Position numbers and translations under genes: made by a program
Shown here: positions 33,172-41,678 of the stretch, one piece after another
Numbering within the stretch: position 1 is the stretch's first letter
Layout of the letters: each line of letters opens with the position of its first letter
The notes under the pieces: generated by a model
Told to the model about the DNA's origin: nothing
What the model saw: only the letters and a program-made list of their open reading frames with translations
Databases searched by the model: none
Assembly (NCBI GenBank): GCA_038246785.1
Contig: JBBRVP010000003.1
Location: 1 to 64,000 of the forward strand
Length of the DNA stretch: 64,000 nucleotides
Direction of reading: 5' to 3'
DNA from: JBBRVP01 sp038246785
Lineage (GTDB): Bacteria; Actinomycetota; Actinomycetes; Jiangellales; Jiangellaceae

Positions 33172-35579
33172 CGGCGACACTGACTGATGACCGGGCGTCC
33201 GCGCGCTCGAAGCCGCAGGCCGGCCAGCTGCCCGAGCCGCCGCCGGACCTGAGGCTCGTTCTGCCCTCGGTGGCGGCGTGGCTCGGTGTACTGCTCGGGA
33301 CCGGCTCAGCGGCTCTCGGCGCGGGCACGGCCGCAGCCGCGGCGATCGGGGTCGCCGGCACCGTGCTGCGAGGACGCCGGCAGCGAGCGCGGCCGCGGAG
33401 CCCGTCCTGGGTCGTCGTCGCTGCGCTGTGCTGCCTGGCCGCGGGGGCCGCTGCCGGCGCGCTGCGCGTCGTTGCACTGCGCAGCGGCCCGGTCCCGGCG
33501 CTGGCGGCCGACGGTGCCTCGCTGCGCGCGACCGCCCGGCTGGTCGACGACCCGCAGCCAGGCCGGAGCTCGCCGGGCCGGGGGCCGGCTCGGGAGTACG
33601 TCACGATGACGCTGGAGCTCCAGGACGTCCTCGCCCGCGGGCGGCGGACGGCGCTGCGTACCCCCGTCCTCGCCATCGCGGACCCGTCCTGGCGGCACCT
33701 GCTGCCCGGCACCCGGGTGGAGCTTGCCGGACGGCTGTCACCGGCCGCCGGCGGCCGTGCCGTGGCCGCCGTGCTCCGGCTGCGCGGGTCACCGGTCGTG
33801 GTCGGCGGGGCCGGCCGCATGGCGCGGGCCACCGAGCCGCTGCGAGAGGCGCTGCGACGCTCCGTCGCCGACCTGCCGGCTGCCCCCCGCGGGCTGGTGC
33901 CGGCCCTGGTCGACGGTGATGAGAGCGCGCTGCCGGAGCAGGTACGCGAGGACTTCCGCACGACCGGCCTCACCCACCTCACGGCGGTGTCGGGGGCCAA
34001 CGTCGCCATCACGCTCGCCTTCGTCGTGGGCATCGGCCGGTGGCTCGGTGTACGAGGCCTGGCGCTACCAGTGCTGGGTGCCGCTGCGGTGCTCGGGTTC
34101 GTGGCGCTGGCGCGTCCGGAGCCGAGCGTCCTGCGCGCGGCGGCGATGGGTCTGGTCGCGGTCGCCGGGCTCTCCGCCGGTGGTCGGCGCCGCGGCGTGG
34201 CCGCGCTCGGCGCCGCGGTGGTGGTGCTCGTGCTGGTCGACCCGTGGCTGGGCCGGTCCTACGGGTTCGCTCTCTCGGTGCTGGCGACCGGCGGCATCCT
34301 CGTGCTCGGACCGCCCTGGCGGGCGGCGCTCGGCCGCTGGCTCCCCCGGCTGGTGGCCGAGGCGGTCGTTGTGCCACTGGCCGCACAGGTGGTCTGCACG
34401 CCGGTCATCGCCATGCTGTCCAACGCCGTGAGCCTGGCCGCGCTGCCGGCGAACCTGCTGTCCGCCCCGGCCGTGGCGCCGGCCACCGTGCTCGGCGTCC
34501 TTGCGGCGGTCATCGGCCCGCTGGCTCCGCCGGTAGCCCGGGTCGCCGGGTGGCTCGCCGGGCAGCCCGCGGGCTGGATCGCCGCTGTCGCCTCCCATGG
34601 CGCCGCCCTGCCGGGGGCCGCGATTGCGTGGCCGGGGCACGGCCTACGACTGCTGACGCTCGTCGCGGCCACGGCGGCGTGCGTGGTCGTGCTGCCCTGG
34701 CTGTTGCGCCAGCGCTGGACCGGCGTGGTCATCACCCTCGTGCTGGTGCTCGCTCTCGTCCGGCCGCTGCCGCGTCCCGGGTGGCCTCCGGAGCGCTGGG
34801 TGCTGGTCGCCTGCGACGTCGGGCAGGGTGATGCCCTCGTGCTGTCCGCCGGGTCGGGCGCCGCAGTGGTCGTCGACGCCGGTCCGGACGCCCGGCTGGT
34901 GGACCAGTGCCTGCGCTCGCTCGGCGTGACCTCTGTACCCGTCGTGGTCCTGACCCACTTCCACGCCGACCACGTGGACGGCTTGCCCGGCGTGCTGGAC
35001 GGACGACGCGTCGGCCGGGTGCTGGTGGGCCCGCTGGACGACCCGCCGGGGCAGGCGGCCGGCGTACGTCAGCAGGCCGCGGCCTCCGGCGTACCGGTCA
35101 CCGTCGCCCACGTCGGCGAGCAGTGGCGGGTCGGCGCGCTGACCTGGGAGGTGCTGTGGCCGCGGCGGGTCATCTCGGCCGGCTCGCTGCCCAACAACGC
35201 CAGTCTCGTGCTGCGGGTGCGCGCGGGGCCGACCACGCTGCTGCTGACCGGCGACGTGGAACCGGAGGCGCAGCGCGCCCTCATGGCGACCGACCGTGCG
35301 GCTCTCGGGGCCGACGTGCTCAAGGTCCCCCACCACGGATCCGTCCACCAGGACCCGGCGTTCCTCGCGGCGGTGGGAGCGCGTCTCGACATCGTCAGCG
35401 TGGGTGTCGACAACGACTACGGCCACCCGTCACGGGCGACCCTGCGCTTGCTCGGCTCCTCGGGGGCCCGGGTCGAGCGCACCGACGACGACGGGGCCGT
35501 GGCCGTCGTGCGGGAGGGGGACGCCCTGGGGGTCGTCGAGCTGGGTCCAACGGATCATCAGACGTGGTCGCGGCGATGA
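33168..35579 (+). CDS. comEC: ComEC/Rec2 DNA-uptake channel
   Basis: The 803-residue membrane protein should pass single-stranded DNA into the cell in transformation. It has about ten hydrophobic segments: two near the N-terminus and most in the competence domain (about 245-540, LTHLTAVSGANVAITLAFV), then a metallo-beta-lactamase domain starting DVGQGDALVLSAGSGAAVVVDAGPD, with THFHADHVDG (H597, H599, D601, H602) and GDVEPEAQ. These are intact, so nuclease activity is plausible. It overlaps comEA. Whether the cell is competent depends on pilus genes outside the window. Confidence 0.94.
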   Translation: MTATLTDDRASARSKPQAGQLPEPPPDLRLVLPSVAAWLGVLLGTGSAALGAGTAAAAAIGVAGTVLRGRRQRARPRSPSWVVVAALCCLAAGAAAGALRVVALRSGPVPALAADGASLRATARLVDDPQPGRSSPGRGPAREYVTMTLELQDVLARGRRTALRTPVLAIADPSWRHLLPGTRVELAGRLSPAAGGRAVAAVLRLRGSPVVVGGAGRMARATEPLREALRRSVADLPAAPRGLVPALVDGDESALPEQVREDFRTTGLTHLTAVSGANVAITLAFVVGIGRWLGVRGLALPVLGAAAVLGFVALARPEPSVLRAAAMGLVAVAGLSAGGRRRGVAALGAAVVVLVLVDPWLGRSYGFALSVLATGGILVLGPPWRAALGRWLPRLVAEAVVVPLAAQVVCTPVIAMLSNAVSLAALPANLLSAPAVAPATVLGVLAAVIGPLAPPVARVAGWLAGQPAGWIAAVASHGAALPGAAIAWPGHGLRLLTLVAATAACVVVLPWLLRQRWTGVVITLVLVLALVRPLPRPGWPPERWVLVACDVGQGDALVLSAGSGAAVVVDAGPDARLVDQCLRSLGVTSVPVVVLTHFHADHVDGLPGVLDGRRVGRVLVGPLDDPPGQAAGVRQQAAASGVPVTVAHVGEQWRVGALTWEVLWPRRVISAGSLPNNASLVLRVRAGPTTLLLTGDVEPEAQRALMATDRAALGADVLKVPHHGSVHQDPAFLAAVGARLDIVSVGVDNDYGHPSRATLRLLGSSGARVERTDDDGAVAVVREGDALGVVELGPTDHQTWSRR

Positions 35580-35648
35580 CGGCGGGAATGTCGGTGGTCC
35601 CCGCGCCCGCGGTGGATCTGTCGGCACCGGCTGCCATGCTGGACGGCG

Positions 35649-36629
35649 ATGGCCGACGACCGGATCGCCGCGGTGACCCTGGTGCAGGGCGCGGAGTCCT
35701 TCCTGGCCGAGCGCGCCACCTCGTCGGTGGTGACGGGGGCGCGCACGGCCGCCGAGGCCGTGGGCGCCGAGGTCGACGTCACCGAGGCCGCTGCGGCCGA
35801 GCTCTCGCCGGCGGCGTTGGCCGAGCTGGCCAGCCCCTCGCTGTTCGCCAGCGTCCGCGTCGTCGTCGTCCGCGACCTGCAGGAAGCCGACGAGCAGCTC
35901 GCAGCGGTCCTGGTCGCGCAGGCGGCGACCCCGCCGGACGACGTCCGCCTCGTGCTCGTGCACCCGGGTGGGGTCAAGGCCAAGGCGCTGCTCGACCGAC
36001 TGCGCAGGGCCGGCGTCGCGTGCGTCCAGTGCGACAAGATCACCCGCCATGACGAGCTCGTCGACTTCGTCCGCGCGGAAGTCGCTGCCGTCGGCGGCCG
36101 CCTCGACGACGCGGCCGGGCGGGCTCTCGTCGACGCCGTCGGCAACGACCTGCGCAGCCTGGCCGCCGCGGCGGCGCAACTGGTAGCCGACTCCGGAGGC
36201 CGGGTGACGCGGCAGACCGTGGAGACCTACTTCGAGGGACGCGCCGAGGTGAAGAGCTTCGCGGTTGCCGACCGCGCCGTCGAGGGTCGCACCAAGCTCG
36301 CCGTCGAGGAGCTGCGGTGGGCACTGGAGGCGGGCGTCGCCCCAGTCCTGGTCACGAGCGCACTGGCCGCGGCGCTGCGCAACCTCGTCCGCATCCAAGC
36401 CGTCCCGCGTGGCGCCCGCGACGCCGACGTCGCCCGCGACCTGGGAGTCCCGCCCTGGAAGCTACGCACGCTGCGCCAGCAGGCGCGAGGGTGGACCGAG
36501 GACGGGCTGGCGACTGCCCTGGGCGCCACGGCTCGGGCCGACGCCGACGTCAAGGGGGCAGCCAATGATGTCGCGCTCGCCCTGTCGCGCGCGGTCATCG
36601 CCGTCGGGGCCGCCCGCCGGGGCGGCTGA
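35649..36629 (+). CDS. holA: DNA polymerase III subunit delta
   Basis: Clamp-loader delta subunit. The 326-residue protein has the HolA profile: an opening VTLVQGAESFLAERA, LFASVRVVVVRDLQ, VHPGGVKAKALLDRLRRAG, AGRALVDAVGNDLRSLAAAAAQL and the C-terminal helical PWKLRTLRQQARGW. The Walker-like region is degenerate, as in all delta subunits. It follows comEC and converges on rpsT, a conserved arrangement. ATG 35649 has no ribosome site; a CATGCT box 8 nt upstream hints at a leaderless start. Confidence 0.93.
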   Translation: MADDRIAAVTLVQGAESFLAERATSSVVTGARTAAEAVGAEVDVTEAAAAELSPAALAELASPSLFASVRVVVVRDLQEADEQLAAVLVAQAATPPDDVRLVLVHPGGVKAKALLDRLRRAGVACVQCDKITRHDELVDFVRAEVAAVGGRLDDAAGRALVDAVGNDLRSLAAAAAQLVADSGGRVTRQTVETYFEGRAEVKSFAVADRAVEGRTKLAVEELRWALEAGVAPVLVTSALAAALRNLVRIQAVPRGARDADVARDLGVPPWKLRTLRQQARGWTEDGLATALGATARADADVKGAANDVALALSRAVIAVGAARRGG

Positions 36630-36750
36630 CCGGGACGCGCAGGCGACGCACGGCCCGGTCCCCGGTCGCCGGGACGGCCGGTGCGCACGGGACCGCCCAC
36701 CCGACGTCCGAGGGTGATCTGGCTGGTCGTGACCCGCGTTGCTCAGCGGC

Positions 36751-37011
36751 TCACAGGCTGGCAGCCCGCTTCATGACCGCCGACTTGCGGTTTGCCGCCT
36801 GGTTCTTGTGGATGACACCCTTCGAGGCTGCCTTGTCTAGCTTGCGGGCCGCCTGGCGGGCGTACTCCTGCGCCTGGTCGACCTCGCCGGCGTCCGCCGC
36901 CTCGCGGAAACGGCGGATCGCCGTCTTCACCGAGCTCTTGACGGCCTTGTTGCGCTGGTGCCGCCGCTCGTTGGTGCGGATGCGCTTGATCTGCGACTTG
37001 ATGTTCGCCAC
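36751..37011 (-). CDS. rpsT: 30S ribosomal protein S20
   Basis: The 86-residue basic helical protein begins MANIKSQIKRIRTNERRHQRNK and has AARKLDKAASKGVIHKNQAANRKS, the S20 core that binds 16S rRNA. GTG start at 37011. Transcribed toward holA. Confidence 0.97.
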   Translation of the reverse strand: MANIKSQIKRIRTNERRHQRNKAVKSSVKTAIRRFREAADAGEVDQAQEYARQAARKLDKAASKGVIHKNQAANRKSAVMKRAASL

Positions 37012-37197
37012 GAGTGTTCTCGAACGCCTTCTCTGCGGTGGACAGGTCGGGGAGCTCGCGCCACCCCGAGGAGGTACGGCGGTGGGGACGCCGCGGCGGG
37101 GACGAGCGGCGTGCGGACGACCTGGTCGCGCACGCGGTGCTCCAGGCTACCAGCGACCGGGCCAGTGCCCGAACCGGACAGACACCGCCGCCCGTGT

Positions 37198-37246
37198 GTG
37201 TCAGGGCCTCACGTGCCTTCGGCCCCGGCAGAACCTGACAGATCGG
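37198..37246. repeat. Hairpin-forming repeat related to the leuS terminator
   Basis: GTCAGGGCC...GGCAGAACCTGAC can fold, imperfectly, and its last 20 nt (GGCAGAACCTGACAGATCGG) differ from the leuS terminator end by only two bases. It lies between rpsT and the PemK gene, where it could terminate the PemK transcript. An 11-base G run (about 37246-37256) follows. Bases 37012-37197 hold no gene. Confidence 0.5.
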
Positions 37247-37268
37247 GGGGGGGGGGAGGGGAGGTGGC

Positions 37269-37820
37269 TCAGCGCCAGCCGTGCAGCTCGCGGACGCGGG
37301 CGGCGACCCCGTCGAAGCGGGGACGGTCGAGGGCCGCGCCCTCCCGGCGTACGGCGGCGGGGTCCAGCCGCAGTACCCGGTCGAGCCGAGCCTCGGACGG
37401 GCGGCCCTGCCGGTCCCAGCCGCCGGTGCCGACGTCCATCCAGAGCCGTCCGCGGCGTCGCGCCTGCGCGGCATCGCGGTCGTGGTCCTTGCTCGTGAGC
37501 ATGAGCCCGAGCAGGAAGCGGCCGTCGCGGGCGAGCACGAGCACCGGCCGGTCCTTGCCGCGGGTGGCGTCCTCCTCGAAGGGCACCCATGCCCACACCA
37601 CCTCACCCGAGTCGGCGTCGCCGTCGCGGGCGGGGGAGTAGTCGATGGTCGCGGTGCCGGTGAAGTCCCCCGCGTACGCGGCGCGGACGCCCCCTGCAGC
37701 AGCACCGCCCGATCCAGCACCGCGACCCGGCCGCGGCCGCGGAGCCGGAGCGCGCAGGACGGAGCGAAGGCCGCCGACCAGGGCGTCGCCGAACGCTCGT
37801 CCGAAACGTGCCCTCGCCAC
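37269..37820 (-). CDS. PemK/MazF-family toxin-like protein
   Basis: The 183-residue protein has an N-terminal basic extension of about 55 residues, then a PemK/MazF domain (DYSPARDGDADSGEVVWAWVPFEEDATRGKDRPVLVLARDG), the fold of toxin endoribonucleases. The usual small antitoxin gene is not seen upstream: the next gene in that direction is lepA, divergent. Such solitary actinobacterial versions may not be toxins. GTG 37820 is supported by a TAGGGT box (37829-37834 on the plus strand as ACCCTA) 8 nt away. The promoter region is shared with lepA. Confidence 0.8.
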   Translation of the reverse strand: MARARFGRAFGDALVGGLRSVLRAPAPRPRPGRGAGSGGAAAGGVRAAYAGDFTGTATIDYSPARDGDADSGEVVWAWVPFEEDATRGKDRPVLVLARDGRFLLGLMLTSKDHDRDAAQARRRGRLWMDVGTGGWDRQGRPSEARLDRVLRLDPAAVRREGAALDRPRFDGVAARVRELHGWR

Positions 37821-37889
37821 GCCGAGCGACCCTAGCCCTGCCCCGTGCGACGATGGGCCGTCCTGCCCGCGAGCGAAGGTGGATCCGGC

Positions 37890-39734
37890 GTGCCCCATGC
37901 GACCTCGGCCCCGCGGCCGGCCGCCACGCCGCCCGAGACGATCCGCAACTTCTGCATCATCGCCCACATCGACCACGGCAAGTCGACGCTCGCCGACCGG
38001 ATGCTGCAGTTGACCGGGGTCGTCGACGAGCGCAGCATGCGGGCGCAGTATCTCGACCGGATGGACATCGAGCGCGAGCGCGGCATCACCATCAAGAGCC
38101 AGGCGGTCCGCCTGCCGTGGGAGCTGGCCGGGCGCACGTACGTCCTCGACCTCATCGACACCCCCGGCCACGTCGACTTCAGCTACGAGGTCTCACGCAG
38201 CCTCGCCGCCTGCGAGGGCGCGGTGCTGCTCGTCGACGCCGCGCAAGGCATCGAGGCGCAGACACTGGCCAACCTCTACCTGGCCCTCGAGAACGACCTG
38301 CAGGTCATCCCGGTGCTCAACAAGATCGATCTACCGGCTGCGCAGCCGGCCAAGTATGCCGCCGAGCTGGCCCACCTCATCGGCTGCGACCCCGCCGAGG
38401 TGCTGCAGGTCAGCGGGAAGACGGGGGAGGGCGTCGCCGCCCTGCTCGACGAGGTCGTCCGCCAGGTGCCGGCGCCGCAGGGCGACCCGGACGTCCCCGC
38501 CCGCGCGATGATCTTCGATTCGGTGTATGACACCTACCGCGGCGTCGTCACCTACGTCCGCGTCGTCGACGGCCGGCTGCTCCCGCGGGAGCGCATCCGC
38601 ATGATGTCCACCCGGGCCACCCACGAGCTGCTGGAGATCGGCGTCAATGCGCCAGAGATGACCCCCTGCGAGGGGCTCGGCGTGGGCGAGGTGGGCTACC
38701 TCATCACCGGTGTCAAGGACGTCCGGCAGTCCAAGGTCGGCGACACCGTCACCGACCAGTACGCCCCGGCGACCGAGGCGCTGGCGGGCTACCGCGAGCC
38801 GCTGCCCATGGTCTTCGCCGGGCTCTACCCGATCGACGGCTCCGACTATCCGCTGCTGCGCGACGCGCTGGACCGGCTCAAGCTCAACGACGCGGCGATG
38901 CAGTACGAGCCGGAGACCTCCGGCGCGCTCGGCTTCGGCTTCCGCTGCGGCTTCCTGGGCCTCCTGCACCTGGAGATCGTGCGGGAGCGGCTGGAGCGGG
39001 AGTTCGGGCTCGAGCTCATCTCTACCGCGCCCAACGTGGTCTACCGCGTCCTGATGGAGGACGGGGCAGAGCACGTGGTCACCAATCCCAGCGAGTTCCC
39101 CGTCGGCAAGGTCGACCGCGTGTACGAACCGGTGGTGCGGGCAACCGTCCTGGCGCCCAGCGACTACGTCGGCGCGATCATGGACCTGTGCCAGACCCGC
39201 CGCGGCGCGCTGCTCGGCATGGACTACCTCTCCGCGGACCGCGTCGAACTGCGCTACACGCTGCCGCTCGCCGAGATCGTCTACGACTTCTTCGACGCCC
39301 TGAAGTCACGCACCCGCGGCTACGCCAGCCTCGACTACGAGCCGACCGGCGAGCAGGAAGCCGCGCTCGTCAAGGTCGACATCCTGCTCCACGGCGATCC
39401 TGTCGACGCGTTCAGCGCGATCGTCCATGAGGACAAGGCCTACGCGTACGGCGTCGCGATGGCCGAGCGCCTGCGCAAGCTGATCCCACGACAACAGTTC
39501 GAGGTGCCGATCCAGGCTGCGATCGGGTCGCGCATCATCGCCCGCGAGACCGTGCGGGCGCTGCGCAAGGACGTCCTGGCCAAGTGCTACGGCGGCGACA
39601 TCACGCGCAAGCGCAAGCTGCTGGAGAAGCAGAAGGAAGGCAAGAAGCGGATGAAGATGGTGGGCCGCGTCGAGGTCCCGCAGGAGGCCTTCGTCGCGGC
39701 GCTGTCCACGGACCAGGCCGACGTACGCCGTTGA
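37890..39734 (+). CDS. lepA: Elongation factor 4 (LepA)
   Basis: Ribosomal back-translocase GTPase. The 614-residue protein has the G domain (IAHIDHGKSTLADRML, RGITIKSQAV, DTPGHVDFSYEV, NKIDLP), domain II, and the LepA-specific C-terminal domain ending with RKRKLLEKQKEGKKRMKMVGRVEVPQEAF. GTG 37890 is preferred: AAGGTGGA, close to a full ribosome site, precedes it at 6 nt; an earlier GTG at 37845 is possible. Normal length. Confidence 0.95.
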   Translation: MPHATSAPRPAATPPETIRNFCIIAHIDHGKSTLADRMLQLTGVVDERSMRAQYLDRMDIERERGITIKSQAVRLPWELAGRTYVLDLIDTPGHVDFSYEVSRSLAACEGAVLLVDAAQGIEAQTLANLYLALENDLQVIPVLNKIDLPAAQPAKYAAELAHLIGCDPAEVLQVSGKTGEGVAALLDEVVRQVPAPQGDPDVPARAMIFDSVYDTYRGVVTYVRVVDGRLLPRERIRMMSTRATHELLEIGVNAPEMTPCEGLGVGEVGYLITGVKDVRQSKVGDTVTDQYAPATEALAGYREPLPMVFAGLYPIDGSDYPLLRDALDRLKLNDAAMQYEPETSGALGFGFRCGFLGLLHLEIVRERLEREFGLELISTAPNVVYRVLMEDGAEHVVTNPSEFPVGKVDRVYEPVVRATVLAPSDYVGAIMDLCQTRRGALLGMDYLSADRVELRYTLPLAEIVYDFFDALKSRTRGYASLDYEPTGEQEAALVKVDILLHGDPVDAFSAIVHEDKAYAYGVAMAERLRKLIPRQQFEVPIQAAIGSRIIARETVRALRKDVLAKCYGGDITRKRKLLEKQKEGKKRMKMVGRVEVPQEAFVAALSTDQADVRR

Positions 39735-39797
39735 CGCCAGCCGCACGCATCAACCGCGGACGCCAGCCGCAGACAGCAACCGCGGACGGCAGCCGCG
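39733..39797. repeat. 26-bp tandem repeat at lepA 3' end
   Basis: Two 26-bp units (39733-39758 and 39759-39784, GACGCCAGCCGCA at the start of each) differ in about four bases; a half unit follows to 39797. The first unit begins within the lepA stop codon. Confidence 0.75.
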
Positions 39798-39837
39798 GAC
39801 GGGTGCCGCGGTGCCGGCCGGACTGCGGCGAGGGCGC

Positions 39838-40686
39838 TCAGCCCGACGACCCCACACGGCATCCCGGCGCCCGGGCGAGCGCGGTTCGAGCGGCAGCCAG
39901 GTTGTCCAGCGCGGGGGGTGCCGCGCGCCAGGCGTGGATCCACATGTCCTGCGCCTGCACGGCCGCCAGGTCACCGTCGCGGAAGTCCGCCATGCGCCGC
40001 AGATGGTGGGCCCAGTCGTCGAGCACCGCCCTGATCGCCTCCACAGTCCGGTCGGCGGCCCGCTGGGCCTTCGCGCAGTCGACAGCCCGCGCGTGATAGG
40101 TCCCCGAGACCCTCGCGACCGCGGCGCAATCGTCACCTACCTGGCGGTAGGAGCGATAGGCGGCCGTGAAGCGGTCCACGTCGGCCGGCCCGGCCAACCG
40201 TGTGCGTGTCCAGACCGCTGCCGTGCGGGACAACGTCCAGCGCCCGGCGGCCAGGTTGCTCTGCGCGCCCAGGTGGTCCTGCCAGTGCTGCACCCCGATC
40301 CCTCCAGCGGCGATGGCGGCGTCGGCGGCCCGCAGGGTGTCGCGACAGCGGACCAGCGCCGCCGGCCTCGCGCGGACCTTCGGGGTGGGCTGCGGCGTCG
40401 CCGCAGACGTGGCCCGCGGCGTCGCCGGGGTCGAGGGGCTCGGCGTCACCTGGCTTTGCATCGGGGACGCCGACGTCGGCAGGCTGGTCGCCGCCGCGAG
40501 CGGGCGTTCGACGCGCGTCCCGGGTGCCGGAGCGGTGGCCCCGTCCCGCCCGATCAGCACGACGACCCCTACCACGGCGGCCGCGACCACGGCGGCCAGC
40601 ACGACGCCGATGACACCGGTCAGCACGTGCCCGTCGCGGGCTGCGGCCGCGGCACGGCGGCGGTGCGCAGCGTGGCGCCGGGTCAT
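39838..40686 (-). CDS. Single-pass membrane protein with helical outer domain, unknown
   Basis: The 282-residue protein has a basic N-terminus, one membrane helix (about residues 22-45), a Pro/Ser/Thr-rich linker (about 55-105) and a helical extracytoplasmic domain with four Cys and several Trp and His (for example VQHWQDHLGAQ and DWAHHLRRMADFRDGDLAAVQAQDMW). GAGGAGG lies 6 nt before ATG 40686. I recognise no family. It is convergent with lepA and divergent from the MOSC gene. Confidence 0.75.
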   Translation of the reverse strand: MTRRHAAHRRRAAAAARDGHVLTGVIGVVLAAVVAAAVVGVVVLIGRDGATAPAPGTRVERPLAAATSLPTSASPMQSQVTPSPSTPATPRATSAATPQPTPKVRARPAALVRCRDTLRAADAAIAAGGIGVQHWQDHLGAQSNLAAGRWTLSRTAAVWTRTRLAGPADVDRFTAAYRSYRQVGDDCAAVARVSGTYHARAVDCAKAQRAADRTVEAIRAVLDDWAHHLRRMADFRDGDLAAVQAQDMWIHAWRAAPPALDNLAAARTALARAPGCRVGSSG

Positions 40687-40901
40687 TGGCCCACCTCCTC
40701 ATCCGACGTCCGCCGGCGCTCACCGAGGCCGCTCGCCCATGCGCAGGATGCCCGCTGCCGGCCCTGTCCAGTCGCGGGACACGCGCAACACCCGGTCGAG
40801 CGAGTTGGCTGTTCGGCGGAGCGACCGGTCCGCCACCTTCACGGGGTGCCCGCACCGGCCGTGGCCCACGTCGACGCGCCCGCCGCCCGTACGCTGACGT
40901 G

Positions 40902-41552
40902 GTGCCCCGCCTCGACGCGATCTGCGTGACCCGCGCGCTCAAGCCCGACGACGGCAACGACAGCGGGCTGACCGGCATCGACAAGGCTGCGGTCGAGCAC
41001 CCCGTGCGGCTCACCGCGCTCGGCGTGGTCGGGGACAAGGTCATGGACGCGAAGTTCCACGGCGGGCGGGACAAGGCGGCCTACGCCTACGCCCGCGAGG
41101 ACGCCGCCTGGTGGGCCGCCGAACTCGGCCGGGACCTGCCGCCCGGAAGCTTCGGGGAGAACCTCGCCACCAGCGGCCTCGACGTGACCGGTGCGGTCGT
41201 GGGCGAGCGCTGGCGGATCGGCGCCGTTCCCGACGCAGTGGTCGTCGAGGTGAGCGAGCCGCGGATCCCGTGCGAGACGTTCCAGCGCCACCTGGCCCGC
41301 CCGCAGTGGGTCAAACGCTTCACTGCCGCCGGCGCCCCCGGCGCGTACCTGCGAGTCGTCGACGAGGGCGAGGTCCGCGCCGGCGACGAGATCGCGGTGC
41401 TGTCCCGACCGGCCCATGGGGTGACCGTGGGCGAGCTGCTCGTCCTGCGCGACGCGGATCCGGCACGACTGCGCTTGCTGATGGAGGAGCAGGACGACCT
41501 GGGGGCGGCGCTGGGCCGCGCGGTGGAGCGTCGGCTGCGCGCCGTACGCTGA
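40902..41552 (+). CDS. MOSC-domain protein (YiiM-like)
   Basis: The 216-residue protein has the MOSC core: GDKVMDAKFHGGRDKAAYAYAREDAAWW, GSFGENLATSGLDVTGAVVGERWRIG, then EPRIPCETFQRHL with the conserved Cys. This family transfers sulfur or binds molybdenum cofactor; YiiM-like members reduce N-hydroxylated bases such as 6-hydroxylaminopurine. Start GTG 40902 or 40899; a TACGCT box at 40890-40895 supports a leaderless start here. Confidence 0.88.
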   Translation: MPRLDAICVTRALKPDDGNDSGLTGIDKAAVEHPVRLTALGVVGDKVMDAKFHGGRDKAAYAYAREDAAWWAAELGRDLPPGSFGENLATSGLDVTGAVVGERWRIGAVPDAVVVEVSEPRIPCETFQRHLARPQWVKRFTAAGAPGAYLRVVDEGEVRAGDEIAVLSRPAHGVTVGELLVLRDADPARLRLLMEEQDDLGAALGRAVERRLRAVR

Positions 41553-41678
41553 TCTCGTCGGCTGCCGGCCGGACCGTGGCGCCCGGGCCGAGATGCCCTG
41601 CCGCGGCCGGCGCGGAGTCGGTACGGTGCCTGGACCGACCACGGCCGCCGCTGCCGTGGGCGTCCCCGGGAGGCGACG

